Assembly (NCBI GenBank): GCA_018402075.1
Contig: JAGYJP010000007.1
Location: 8,124 to 72,123 of the forward strand
Source of the DNA: Candidatus Nanopelagicales bacterium
GTDB taxonomy: Bacteria; Actinomycetota; Actinomycetes; S36-B12
Direction: 5' to 3'
Length of the DNA stretch: 64,000 nucleotides
Shown here: positions 26,569-35,939 of the stretch, one piece after another
Position numbering within the stretch: position 1 is the stretch's first letter
How the letters are laid out: each line of letters starts with the position of its first letter
Notes under the pieces: generated by a model
Seen by the model: the letters and a program-made list of their open reading frames with translations, nothing else
Database searches by the model: none
What the model was told of the DNA's origin: nothing
Position numbers and translations under genes: made by a program

Positions 26569-27518
26569 TTAGTGTGTGGCTTTGAGCTTTTCAATAAGAA
26601 GTGGCAGGAATGTGTGCACGTTATCCACCACGACATAGTCGGCAAAGCCCATGATGGGTGCCTGTGCGTCGGTATTAATTGCAATCAGCGTCTTAGATGA
26701 CTTACAGCCGGCAATATGTTGGGTTGCGCCGCTGATACCGCATGCAATATAAAGGTCAGGGGCAACCTTGGTACCGGTTTGGCCCACTTGCTCTGCATGG
26801 GGACGCCACCCCGCACTGGTGACCACACGGGAACAACCCACAGCACCACCGAGAACTCCAGCAATGTCTTCAAGCATGCTGAATGCGTCGGGACCATCCA
26901 TGCCGCGCCCACCCGAAACAACAACCTTGGCCTCAGCAAGCCCTACTCCACCCGCACTCGAACCCACGCGGTCTTCCACGCGTACCAGTACATCTCCTTC
27001 AGCCAGCGGCGCCAAACTCACTCAGACACAGAGGTGCTGCGGATGCGATAGCTGCAAATGAGTGTGCCTGCACTGATGCAATCAGAATTGGTGAAACAAC
27101 AACTGCATCTTCCAACATGTTTCCGGCCCAACGGGCACGAATAACGTCCGCACTGTCAGCACCGGTCAACACAATGGAGACGCATTCACTGGCGAACGGG
27201 GCATCCATGATGGCTGCCACGTGACTGAGAACTCGTTACCTCGGGGCGTGCCACCTGCAAGTACCGCACGTGGCGATGTCTTCTCAATTAAGGAATGCAC
27301 CGCCCGCGCATGTGCCCGTGGGGTGAAGTCACTAGGTCTGCATGATGTCCCGCATGAACTGCAGTTGCTCCGTAGGCAGCAATCTCGCTCGCGAGTCCTT
27401 GCCACCGTGCCCGACAATTACCGCCTCCACCTGAGGGTCAAGGCAGTGGCAGCACTAATAGCTTGGGTGAGATTGGATCAATTTCACCACGATCATGGTC
27501 AACATAAACGAGAATCAT
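26569..27518 (-). pseudogene. etfA: Electron-transfer flavoprotein alpha subunit, multiply frameshifted as read
   Basis: The ATG at 27518 overlaps the etfB stop (ATGA). The frame breaks about seven times (near 27466, 27442, 27394, 27331, 27232 and twice at 27010-27040), each repairable by adding one base to a short run such as CCC or GG. Joined, the product is about 318 residues: an N-terminal domain (ILVYVDHDRGEIDP, SEIAAYGATAVHAGHHADL, AVLAGGTPRGNE), then the FAD domain (VVSGGRGM, AGWRPHAEQVGQTG, YIACGISGATQHIAG). EtfA/EtfB would accept electrons from the upstream dimethylglycine dehydrogenase and deliver them to the quinone pool. The preserved protein sequence between breaks argues for sequence error. 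Confidence 0.85.
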
Positions 27519-28269
27519 GCGAGAACTCCGATCTCTTTGAGGACATCGACAAGGGCTGCGGCGGCCTCGTCACCGGAACCCAGTGATGTTGCTCCCTTTG
27601 CTTCTCGCTCGGAATGGTGAACTTCTTGGTGGTGATGCGCGGCTCGGCGAAGGTGACCTGTCTGACATCTACCGGCTATGCGAGCTTTCATGCGGCCAGG
27701 CACAGATGCATAACGTGGAATATTCAGGCCGTCCTTCACCGTAATGACCGCGGGGAGTGGAACCGTGTACACCTCTCGCGTGGAACCCACAGCCCGCTCA
27801 CAGGTCGCAACACCACCATCCAGTTTCAGTCCCTTGACAGATGTCACAACGGGCAACCCCAATTTGTGGGCAACACGAATACCGGTCTGCGAACCCCGTA
27901 ATCAGCGCTTTCCGAACCCATGATCACGAGATCGAAAGTCGTGCCGTCTGCGCTGATTGCATCGGCGAGAGCACTTGCCGCTGCTTGTGGATCTGGTTCC
28001 ACACCATTGGTGTCAATGAGTACCACACGATCAGCACCAATGGCCAACTGCTCCCGGATTTGTTCTTCGCCGTCCACGTGACCCATGCTGAACAAGGTGA
28101 CTGAACCGCCATTAGCCTCCACCAGTTGAACAGCTGCCTCGACCGCGCATTCCTCGTGTGGGCTCAAACCGAAACCCAACTTGGACGTATCAATGGCCAT
28201 GCTGTCCGGAGTGAGGACAATCGCACTCCCGAGCAGTGGCACCCGCTTAATGCATACGGCAATTTCCAT
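27515..28269 (-). pseudogene. etfB: Electron-transfer flavoprotein beta subunit, frameshifted as read
   Basis: The ATG at 28269 overlaps the stop of the dimethylglycine dehydrogenase gene (TAATG). The first 125 residues are clean (MEIAVCIKRVP, GLSPHEECAVEAAVQL, IGADRVVLID). The frame breaks at the CCCC run 27894-27897, near 27678 and near 27605. With repair it continues through GSQTGIRVAHKLGLPVVT, IPRYASVPGRMKAR, FAEPRITTKKF and ALVDVLKEIGVLA, about 252 residues, normal for EtfB. It pairs with EtfA as an FAD/AMP-binding electron carrier. Confidence 0.87.
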
Positions 28270-30782
28270 TAGGACATGATCCGTTCGTTTGTTGGATCGA
28301 AGAGACCGGCGATACCCACGCGCTCAACAAGTACCGGGTAATGCTCGCCCAGATATTCGACCAAGAGTTCTGTGCCTTCCTTGGCATGCTCGGGTGGCAG
28401 ATATGCCATCAGAATGTGCTTACCGACCGAGGAGCACTTCCCGCGCTGGTGGCAAAAGAACGGCGACCCTTTGCATCGGTGATTGGGGTGCCGTCCTTGG
28501 TCAGAATCGGTTCACCACCGAGCATGTAACGCTTCTCACCGGTGGAACTGGTGTGATCCACCACCGTCAATCCGCACATGTGGGCAACAACCGGGTCTTC
28601 GCGGTGCTTGAGGTGCGCAGCCTTACCCACAAAGTCAGCATCCTTGACCTTCTTCATGGCCATTCCAGCTTCCAACACCGTGTACTCCGAGTCAAGTTCA
28701 GCACCGTAGGCACGGTAGCCCTTTCGAGGCGGCCCGTTGTGCCGTACACACCGATGCCCACGGGAATGAGTCCGAATTCCTGGCCCGCGTCCCAGATCGC
28801 ATCCCAGAGCTTTAGCCCCTGCTCGATCGGAATGTACAGCTCCCAGCCCAGGTCACCGACATAAGAAATTCGCGATGCCAAAACAAGTTGGGTGCCGATC
28901 TCAATGACCCTGCAGGTGCCGAAGGGAATCCTTCATGGGACATATCGGTGCTGGTCACTTTCTCCATGACCTTGCGCGCATTTGGTCCCCAAATACCGAT
29001 CGTGGAATACGCGGATGTGAGATCTGTGATGGACGCGGTGCCGTTCTCCGGCAACAGATCACGGAACCACTTGAGATCTGCCATGCCGTGGGCGCCACCG
29101 GTGACAACGCGGAATTGGTTTCACCAAGGCGCATGATCGTGAGATCAGATTGGTATCCGCCATTTGGCTTGAGCACTGGTGTGTAAACAACTTTGCCAAT
29201 AGCAACATCCATTTGACGCAATGCGGCTTTTGGACAACATCAGTGCAGATGGTCCGGTGACGTCGAAAATTGCAAATGCCGAGAGGTCAACAAGGCCGGC
29301 AGTTTCACGCATTTGCAGGTGCTCGGCATTAATGATCGGGGACCACCAACGTGATTCCCATTCAGATGTGCGCGGCATGACAGCATCGCCGAATTTCTCC
29401 ACCAGTGGTGCATTGGATTCGTACCAGAATGGACGCTCCCAGCCAACACCTTCGTAGAACACGGCGCCCAGTTCCTTCTCGCGTTCGTAGTAGGGCGAGA
29501 GACGCACATTGCGGTTACTTGCCCATTGCTCAGCCGGGTGCACAATTCCGTAGGTCTTGTTGAAACCTTCGGATGTGCGCGCGCGAATGTGGGTGCGAGT
29601 CTTGTGGTGATCATAGAAACGAGCCACATTGGACTGGTGTAGATCGATTTCGGGTTCACCGAGAACCATCCACTGCGCCAACATGCGTCCGACTCCCGGA
29701 CCTTCCTTGATCCAGACGGCTGCTGCTGACCACAGACCTTTGACCTCTGGAGTTTCACCAAGGATCGGCATACCGTCAGGTGTCAGTGAGAGAAGACCAT
29801 TAATGGCGTACTTCTGTCCCACACTTTCATTACCAATAATTTGCGGCATGATTTCATAGGCGTGCTCATCCTGGAGATCAAAGTCCTTTTGGGTGAATGG
29901 CATTTCGGTCGGTGAGAGTGCCGCTTCAGCATTGGACGGAATTTCATCTACGTCATGCAGGATCGGACGGTGGGCATATGAACCAACTTCAAGGCCGGTG
30001 CCGTGCTGGCGCTCATACATATTGGTGTCCATGTCGCGCACGATCGGGTATTCAATGTCACCCTTGGCATCTGCGAACTCAGGGACCGGACCAATATCTT
30101 TCATCTGGTGAACTGCAGGTGTTAATGGAATGTGGGCACCGGCCATGGCCGCGATCTTGGGGCTCCAGCAACCACAGGCAATCACCACCGTGTCCGTCTT
30201 GATTGTTCCCTTGTCGGTAACAACTGCGCTGACGCGACCATTGGTCACCTCAATGTCGAGAACCTCTGTATTCGCTGACACGGTAAGTGCGTTGAGTGCC
30301 ATTGCCTTCTCGCGCATGATTGTGCCTGCACGCAGCGAGTCCACGACGCCGACGCTTGGGGTGTAGAAGCCAGCGAGAATGATCGACTCGTCAATGAACG
30401 GAACGAGTTCTTTCACGCGAGCCGGCGTGATGATTTCGGTGTCTTCGACTTCATAAGACTTGGCAGATGCCATCCGACGGTGCAATTCCTGCACACGCTC
30501 GGGTGTGCGGGCAACTTCAATGCCACCACACTCGGTGAACACACCCATTTCCCGGTATTGGCGCACACTGTCCGCGGTCAGTTGGGTGATTTCCTTGCCA
30601 TGGTCAACGGGGAAAATAAAATTGGACGCGTGACCTGTTGAACCTCCTGGGTTGGGCAGTGGTCCCTTATCTACCTGAACAAGATCGCGCCAACCAAGAT
30701 CGGCGAGGTGAAAGGCAACAGAGTTGCCCACAATTCCTGCTCCAATGATTACAGCCTTTGCGGAGCTAGGCAGATCACTCAT
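28269..30782 (-). pseudogene. Dimethylglycine dehydrogenase-like FAD/GcvT protein, frameshifted in its C-terminal third
   Basis: From the ATG at 30782 (AAAGGG upstream) an intact frame runs about 515 residues: Rossmann FAD motif VIIGAGIVGNSVAFHLADLG, a DAO-type oxidase domain, and the FAO_M linker. Six breaks follow near 29241, 29229, 29115, 28922, 28722 and 28431, each fixed by one base in a homopolymer. Repaired, the folate-binding GcvT domain reads on (YVGDLGWELYIP, GVYGTTGRLEKGYRAYG) to NERIMS, about 839 residues in all. The likely reaction is N,N-dimethylglycine to sarcosine, the methyl passing to THF as methylene-THF and electrons to the ETF encoded next. Sarcosine dehydrogenase is an alternative. 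Confidence 0.82.
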
Positions 30783-30838
30783 GTGTTTCCCTTTCATGTG
30801 GCCTCGACCATCGAGGCTCTTGTTTTTCCAGCGGTGTG

Positions 30839-31474
30839 TTAAAAAGCTCGGGCTATTTCGGCTTCGAATTCAGTGACATGCTTGCTCATCACGTTGAAAG
30901 CACGATCCGAGTCTCCTTGAATAATTGCTTCTAGTAATTCTTTGTGCTCCAACACGGCTTGACGCAAGTGGCCAACTCGACCTAAACCGAGATTCCAAAT
31001 TCTCAGCGAGTGGATGTAATACCGATCAAGGTCGTTCGCAAGGTACGCGTTTTGGGTTGCCCGGTAAATCAATTGGTGGATATGTGAATCCAAATCTATG
31101 AGAGCCCGCTCCTGTTCGCGCAGGTCCCCTCGTTCCAACTCCTCGAGTTGGGCCAACGCTCCCCGAAATTGGATGAGGTCTGCTTCACTGCGACGTTCGG
31201 CCGCCAAGCATGCTGCCAGGGGCTCAAGTTGGGCTCGCACCTCACTCATGGCTCTGAGGTTGCGGGGATCCACTCCGGCCACAAATGTTCCGCGACGGGG
31301 AAAGACGTCAATAAGGTGCTCCGCCGCGAGGGCACGAATGGCCTCACGGATGGGGGTACGCCCCACTCCAAGGATTTCCTGCAGGTCTGGCTCGGACAGA
31401 CAGTCACCGGGGGCTAATTCCCCGGTACATATAAGTGTGCGCAAACCCGAATACGCCTCATCTGTCAAAGTCAC
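30839..31474 (-). CDS. GntR-family regulator, FCD subfamily
   Basis: A 211-residue protein with an N-terminal winged helix (LRTLICTGELAPGDCLSEPDLQEILGVGRTPIREAIRALAAEHLI, about residues 11-55) and an all-helical FCD effector domain whose metal-binding pattern (Asp/His residues around DLDSHIHQLIYRAT, EHKELLEAI) is visible. FCD regulators usually sense organic acids. It lies 56 bases upstream of the dimethylglycine dehydrogenase gene on the same strand, so it probably controls that operon and itself. An AT-rich repeat lies just before its GTG start. Confidence 0.88.
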   Translation of the reverse strand: MTLTDEAYSGLRTLICTGELAPGDCLSEPDLQEILGVGRTPIREAIRALAAEHLIDVFPRRGTFVAGVDPRNLRAMSEVRAQLEPLAACLAAERRSEADLIQFRGALAQLEELERGDLREQERALIDLDSHIHQLIYRATQNAYLANDLDRYYIHSLRIWNLGLGRVGHLRQAVLEHKELLEAIIQGDSDRAFNVMSKHVTEFEAEIARAF

Positions 31475-31480
31475 GGCACA

Positions 31481-31500
31481 GATATATCAGTAATATATGA
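31481..31500. promoter_or_regulatory. AT-rich inverted repeat at the gntR start
   Basis: The sequence ATATAT, a 5-base spacer (cagta) and ATATAT lies 10-25 bases before the GTG start of the gntR gene. It can serve both as a -10 region and as an operator. The position suggests autoregulation; the assignment rests only on symmetry and place. Confidence 0.4.
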
Positions 31501-31623
31501 GTTTGCGCAAGGGGTTCGATGATTTTGATGCGAAGACGTTGGGAATGATCACTTCAAGGGATACGCCTGAAGGCGTGTCCACACCCCCAGCAAGCTCGGT
31601 TCCCGCTCCACCTGGATCACTTA

Positions 31624-31683
31624 CTGGTCTAGTGGATGAGCTGCTGGTCTAGTGGATGAGCTGCTCGTCTAGTGGTCGAGCGC
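31624..31683. repeat. 20-base tandem repeats and orphan reading-frame remnant
   Basis: The unit CTGGTCTAGTGGATGAGCTG occurs at 31624-31643 and 31644-31663, with a diverged third copy at 31664-31683. The last copy leads into a short open frame from GTG 31672 to the TGA near 31773 (about 33 residues, ERGVDIAHIRALLALTPAER ...), which resembles a fragment of a nucleotidyltransferase or antitoxin-like protein. I treat it as a remnant. This 365-base gap between gntR and the RACo gene (31475-31838) holds these repeats, the remnant and the hairpin at 31776; nothing else is visible. Confidence 0.55.
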
Positions 31684-31775
31684 GGCGTCGATATCGCACA
31701 CATTCGGGCACTTTTGGCATTGACGCCAGCTGAACGGGTGGAGCATATGGTGCAGGTGGCCAACACCCTCTGATC

Positions 31776-31808
31776 CATTGCCGATCACGCTAAGCGTGCT
31801 CGGCAATG
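31776..31808. terminator. Strong hairpin downstream of the RACo gene
   Basis: The arms are CATTGCCGA plus CACGC on the left and GCGTG plus TCGGCAATG on the right, with one T/C mismatch and a 3-base loop (TAA): a very stable stem 30 bases past the RACo stop. It is the likely terminator of the minus-strand iclR-to-RACo operon, although no T-run is seen. Confidence 0.65.
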
Positions 31809-31838
31809 AAGTTCGATCCCGAGGCTAGTTCTGGGAAA

Positions 31839-33719
31839 TCACACTGGGAACGCAAGCTCCTCGACGAACCGGTCGTTGAAGTCGTCACGCTCAGAGAGTT
31901 CCACATAATGCACCAACTTGGTGAGGGAGCGGGCGCCATTGCGCTCTGATCCGGAGAGCAGCACCATTTTGGCTCCTTCACCAGCGACATTGCCCGCGCT
32001 GAGGATTCGCGTGGTCGAGATATCCGGGACCAGCCCAATTGCTTTGGCGCTTTTGGCAGAGAGGTAGCTGCCAAATGAGCCCGCGAGGAGTACCTGCTGC
32101 ACATCTTTTTGTTCGATTCCATATTCCTCTAATAAAATCGCCCAACCGGTTGAGATTGCGGCTTTGGCAAATTGCAATTCCCGGACATCACGTTGGGATA
32201 AGAAGATATTGCTTTCACCCTCTTGGCCTGATGTCAACATGAATACGCGTTCTTTCCCATGCATGATCAATCGATCCGCAAGGACCGGGCTGATTTCACA
32301 CGCACGTTCATCGGAGACAAAGCGACCGGATTCATCAAGGAGACCCACTTTGACCAACTCGGCGACAGCATCCACCAAACCCGAACCACAAATACCCACT
32401 GCGGGTTTATCGTCAATTGTTCCTAATGTGACGCCATCGAGTTCGATTTTGACAACTTCAATGGCACCGGGTGCGGCGCGCATTCCGCACTTGATAGAAG
32501 CCGCTTCAAATGCTGGGCCAGCAGGTGCGGCGGTTGCGAGCAGTCTCTCTGAGTTGCCGAGAATCATTTCGCAGTTGGTACCCACGTCAATGAATAGGCG
32601 CACACGTTGATCACGATCCATGCCAGAGGCCAGTGCTCCCGCAACAATGTCACCGCCAACATAGGCACCTAAGGCCGGGAAAAGTGTTGCACGTGCCTGC
32701 GGATTCACCTTGAGGCCAAGTTCATGGGCTCGAACATCTGGGTATTCATCTGCCGCCAAAATAAATGGCGCAACACCTAATGGTTCAGGATCAATGCCGA
32801 GGGCAATTTGCACCATGGTCGCGTTACCGGCTACGGCAACTTGATATACATCTATTCGATCAACACCGGCTTCCTCGCACACTTCACCCGCAAGTTGATC
32901 GAGGGTTTCATGGGCCAGGCGCTGCAAATCAAAGAGTTTCTGCGGATCCAACATGGTGGCACTGATTCGGCTAATGACATCTGCACCGAACTGCTGCTGC
33001 ATGTTTAACATGGAAGCCACAGCCAAGGGCATTCCATTGGACAGATCTAACAGCGTGGCAACGACAGTAGTGGTACCAAGGTCAAATGCAATTCCATAAA
33101 GTTTGTCAGAGGTATCTCCCGGCTCCACCGCAATGAGAATGTCGTCTACAACTACAGCGGTGACTTCAAAATTCGCTTTTCGCAGGAGTGTCGGAAGGGT
33201 TCGAACAACCATGGGATCAACATTCGACGTCATATCGGTGATTCCATCAAGGACCCGGCGCAGATCAGGACGCTGATCAACAAGATCGGGTTCGGCTAGT
33301 TGCAGGAATCTCTTGAGCAAAGTGGGCCGGTGAATCACTTGACGCCCCACACCAACCGTTGAAGCTTTAGGGCGCGTGGTGAGCTCAGGGACATTGACCT
33401 TCAGATTCGTGAACGCACATGCCTGGCAAGCCAAGCGCCAACCTTGCTCCAGTTCCTCTTCGGTGAATGCCCTGGCATCAGCGGTGCCGTGCGGGATGTC
33501 GCCCGACATAATTTGCACTTTGCATTTACGGCAGGTGCCATGCCCACCGCAGGTTGAATCCACTGCAAGGGCATTCCAACTGGCAACATCGAAAACCGTC
33601 ACGCCCAAAGGAACACGAGCGGTTTTCCCCGAAGGTTGAAACTCAATTTCAACCCGTGTCGGTTCCTCGGCGGTCGGCTGCCCCGGATGCGGAATAACCG
33701 GACCTTGAGCTAGTGACAT
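31839..33719 (-). CDS. RACo: reductive activator of corrinoid proteins (ASKHA domain)
   Basis: A 626-residue protein. An N-terminal [2Fe-2S] ferredoxin-like domain has Cys57, Cys63, Cys66 and Cys98 (STCGGHGTCRKC ... ACQAC); a middle linker follows; the C-terminal ASKHA-type ATPase domain shows YGIAFDLGTTTVVATL, FIDVGTNCEMIL, GICGSGLVDAVAEL and LLAGSFGSYL. Proteins of this architecture use ATP and a low-potential electron to reduce accidentally oxidised Co(II) to Co(I) in corrinoid methyl carriers. It is the last gene of the operon with the corrinoid protein and methyltransferase, which identifies its likely client. Confidence 0.92.
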   Translation of the reverse strand: MSLAQGPVIPHPGQPTAEEPTRVEIEFQPSGKTARVPLGVTVFDVASWNALAVDSTCGGHGTCRKCKVQIMSGDIPHGTADARAFTEEELEQGWRLACQACAFTNLKVNVPELTTRPKASTVGVGRQVIHRPTLLKRFLQLAEPDLVDQRPDLRRVLDGITDMTSNVDPMVVRTLPTLLRKANFEVTAVVVDDILIAVEPGDTSDKLYGIAFDLGTTTVVATLLDLSNGMPLAVASMLNMQQQFGADVISRISATMLDPQKLFDLQRLAHETLDQLAGEVCEEAGVDRIDVYQVAVAGNATMVQIALGIDPEPLGVAPFILAADEYPDVRAHELGLKVNPQARATLFPALGAYVGGDIVAGALASGMDRDQRVRLFIDVGTNCEMILGNSERLLATAAPAGPAFEAASIKCGMRAAPGAIEVVKIELDGVTLGTIDDKPAVGICGSGLVDAVAELVKVGLLDESGRFVSDERACEISPVLADRLIMHGKERVFMLTSGQEGESNIFLSQRDVRELQFAKAAISTGWAILLEEYGIEQKDVQQVLLAGSFGSYLSAKSAKAIGLVPDISTTRILSAGNVAGEGAKMVLLSGSERNGARSLTKLVHYVELSERDDFNDRFVEELAFPV

Positions 33720-33743
33720 GGCCTGATCCTGCCCTACTTCCGG

Positions 33744-34598
33744 CTACTTGGCTTCTTTGGCGCGGTGCATGGCAATCCAATTCGCGCCCCATTCGTCATT
33801 GCCCATCATGAGATCGGCAGCCCGAACAGCCGCGACATTGCTCGCGGTTCGCGAATCCATGATTGCACTGGTCAATCCAGCTTTCATGGCCATGGGAAGG
33901 AAAACGGCGTTGAGGGTGTGGCGATCCGGCATGCCAAAGGAAACATTGGATGCGCCGAGGGTCATGTTCAAACCGAATTCATCGCGGATCAACTCGATTG
34001 TCTTCAAAGTGCGAACAACCATCTGAGAATCGGCACCGATTGGCATGGCGAGTGGATCAATCACAATGTCTTCAATGGGGATTCCATATTTGCCGGTGGC
34101 CTGCTCAACAATGTAACGAACGAGTTCAAGTCGACGCTCGGGTTCTTCTGGGATTTCGAATTCATCGTTCGGAAGCGCAATGATCGCTGCACCATATTTC
34201 TTCACCAGCGGAAGAATCAATTCCATGCGTTCGTCTTCAGCGGTGATCGAGTTGACCAGGGCTTTTCCTTTGTAGGCGGCCAAGCCTGCTTCGAGAGCCT
34301 CCACCACAGATGAATCAATGCACAATGGGAGGTCCGTGAGTTCCTGAATCATGGTGACCGCTTTGCCAAGCATCTCGACTTCGTCAATCATGGGAGCACC
34401 CATGTTGACATCCAACATGGTGGCGCCCATGGCAACCTGATCATGGACATCTTTCTCCACCGCACTCAAGTCACCCGCGCGCAACTGCTCCTGGAAAATC
34501 TTGCGACCAGTTGGGTTGATCCGTTCCCCAATAATGCAAAAGGGTTGATCGGCACCGATTGTGACTGTCTTGGTGGCAGAACTGACGATCGTATGCAT
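33744..34598 (-). CDS. Methyltetrahydrofolate:corrinoid methyltransferase (MtgA/MeTr-like)
   Basis: A 284-residue pterin-binding TIM barrel: FCIIGERINPTGRK at residues 20-33, GATMLDVNMGAP, LCIDSSVVEALEAGL, LVNSITAEDERM, and LGASNVSFGMPDRHTLN. The family transfers methyl groups between a Co(I)/Co(III) corrinoid protein and N5 of THF. With an MttB-type protein and corrinoid protein encoded nearby, the direction is probably methyl-corrinoid to methyl-THF. Its start overlaps the metF stop by one base (TAATG). Confidence 0.92.
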   Translation of the reverse strand: MHTIVSSATKTVTIGADQPFCIIGERINPTGRKIFQEQLRAGDLSAVEKDVHDQVAMGATMLDVNMGAPMIDEVEMLGKAVTMIQELTDLPLCIDSSVVEALEAGLAAYKGKALVNSITAEDERMELILPLVKKYGAAIIALPNDEFEIPEEPERRLELVRYIVEQATGKYGIPIEDIVIDPLAMPIGADSQMVVRTLKTIELIRDEFGLNMTLGASNVSFGMPDRHTLNAVFLPMAMKAGLTSAIMDSRTASNVAAVRAADLMMGNDEWGANWIAMHRAKEAK

Positions 34599-35533
34599 TA
34601 TGCGATTCCCTTTGCTAGTGACTGGTGAAGTGGGCCGATCTGTAAATCCGACACCAGACGCGCAACCGTGTCATCGTGACGGAAATCTGTAATGTGAATC
34701 CCCGCGACACCCGGCAATGAGAGTGCGTGCGCCGCTGACTCGCGAACCAATTGATACGACTCTTCTGCTGGATCTTCAGCATTAGCCACGCGATCAATTA
34801 CGGCTTGGGGCACGTGGATGCCCGCAACTTTCTCGGTCATGAAACTCAGTGCGCGCGCAGCCTTGGTCAAAATGATGGTGGGAAGGATTGCGGCATCTCT
34901 TGCAGTGCCATTAGCCACAATGCCTGCCATAAACTCCTCGAGAAGTTCCGGCTGGTAACCAATCTGCAGTTGAAGGAACTTTGCGCCTGCATCAACTTTC
35001 ATGCGGGCGCGCTTAATGCGTGTTTGCATGGGTGGTGCAAACGGATTCTCGACTCCACCCACAAGAAGCTCTTTGGGGTCAGCGACTTTGCGGCCCGAAA
35101 GAAACTGACCCTGGGACAGTCCCGTGGCCACAGAAATCAACTGCGGTCCGTCCAGATCGAAAACACGGCGAGCTTCGGGTTCATCTCCGGCGGTGACATC
35201 GTCTCCGGTGAGCGCGCAAATTGTTGACACACCGTGCATGGAAGCTCCAACGATGTCAGCTTGCACCGCAAGACGATTCTTATCGCGACACACCACTTGC
35301 ATGATCACGTCAGCGCCCAAATTGTGAAGGGCAATCGCCACGGAAACATTGGATGAATACGCGTGCGCAGCAGGGTTGTCTGTCACATTCACGGCATCTA
35401 CCAATGGACCGAGACGATCCCATTCCTGCTTCACTTTTTCTAAAGTCCCACCCGCAATGGATGGGAATTCTACGGTGGCAATTGGTCGATTCCGATTGCG
35501 TACAAGTTCGCGGAAAGTTTCACGATTTGTCAT
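34598..35533 (-). CDS. metF: Methylenetetrahydrofolate reductase-family protein (MetF)
   Basis: A 311-residue TIM-barrel flavoprotein related to MetF (TVEFPSIAGG near residue 20, DAVNVTDNPAAHAYSSNVSVA, LTGDDVTAGDEPEAR, LQLQIGYQPELLEEF). In this operon it most likely runs from methyl-THF to methylene-THF, opposite to its biosynthetic direction. It overlaps the stop of the MetV-like gene by four bases, which suggests the two form one enzyme. The electron acceptor cannot be read from sequence. Confidence 0.9.
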   Translation of the reverse strand: MTNRETFRELVRNRNRPIATVEFPSIAGGTLEKVKQEWDRLGPLVDAVNVTDNPAAHAYSSNVSVAIALHNLGADVIMQVVCRDKNRLAVQADIVGASMHGVSTICALTGDDVTAGDEPEARRVFDLDGPQLISVATGLSQGQFLSGRKVADPKELLVGGVENPFAPPMQTRIKRARMKVDAGAKFLQLQIGYQPELLEEFMAGIVANGTARDAAILPTIILTKAARALSFMTEKVAGIHVPQAVIDRVANAEDPAEESYQLVRESAAHALSLPGVAGIHITDFRHDDTVARLVSDLQIGPLHQSLAKGIA

Positions 35534-35928
35534 GAGTGATCCTCATTCGTTGGGTGGGAGACGCCGATCCAGCCGGCGGGTGTTTCGCGGTCTTTCCCAC
35601 TGGCAAAGTTGATCCACGAGGATTCCCCTTGCAAAGCGTTGTTCACCGGTGGACGCATGTGACTGATTTCCTCGCGCCACGATTTTGGTAGACCAAGCAT
35701 GGTGGCGGCCCGCTTATTTGCTTTGACCCAGATACATTGCATTTCCGGAATTACTTCGCAGTTCCCGTTCTCGCGCACACCACCGCACGGTCCATTGCGC
35801 AAAGTTTTGGGACAGGTCATGGGGCAGGTCATTCCCGTTGAGTGCAGCACACATTGCCCACACATTTGGCAATCCCAAATGGGTTTCTTAATCGCGTGTT
35901 CCACCAGGGGAAGGAATTTGCCGGCCAC
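35530..35928 (-). CDS. MetV-like methylene-THF reductase C-terminal domain protein
   Basis: About 132 residues from GTG 35928, 12 bases after the corrinoid gene stop; the longer in-frame reading lies inside that gene. The N-terminal half is a cysteine cluster: Cys20, 23, 26, 35, 39, 48 and 57 (WDCQMCGQC, CPMTCPK, GPCGG), matching the domain (PF12225) found as MetV in acetogens or fused to MetF. It probably binds an iron-sulfur cluster or zinc and supports electron transfer with MetF. The C-terminal part is ordinary and without motifs I know. Confidence 0.85.
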   Translation of the reverse strand: MAGKFLPLVEHAIKKPIWDCQMCGQCVLHSTGMTCPMTCPKTLRNGPCGGVRENGNCEVIPEMQCIWVKANKRAATMLGLPKSWREEISHMRPPVNNALQGESSWINFASGKDRETPAGWIGVSHPTNEDHS

Positions 35929-35939
35929 AATTAACCCGA

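Noticed and set aside
26999..29221. Several small independent genes on the minus strand
   Set aside because: Their translations join in order into EtfA, EtfB and a GcvT domain after one-base repairs, so they are pieces of three genes.
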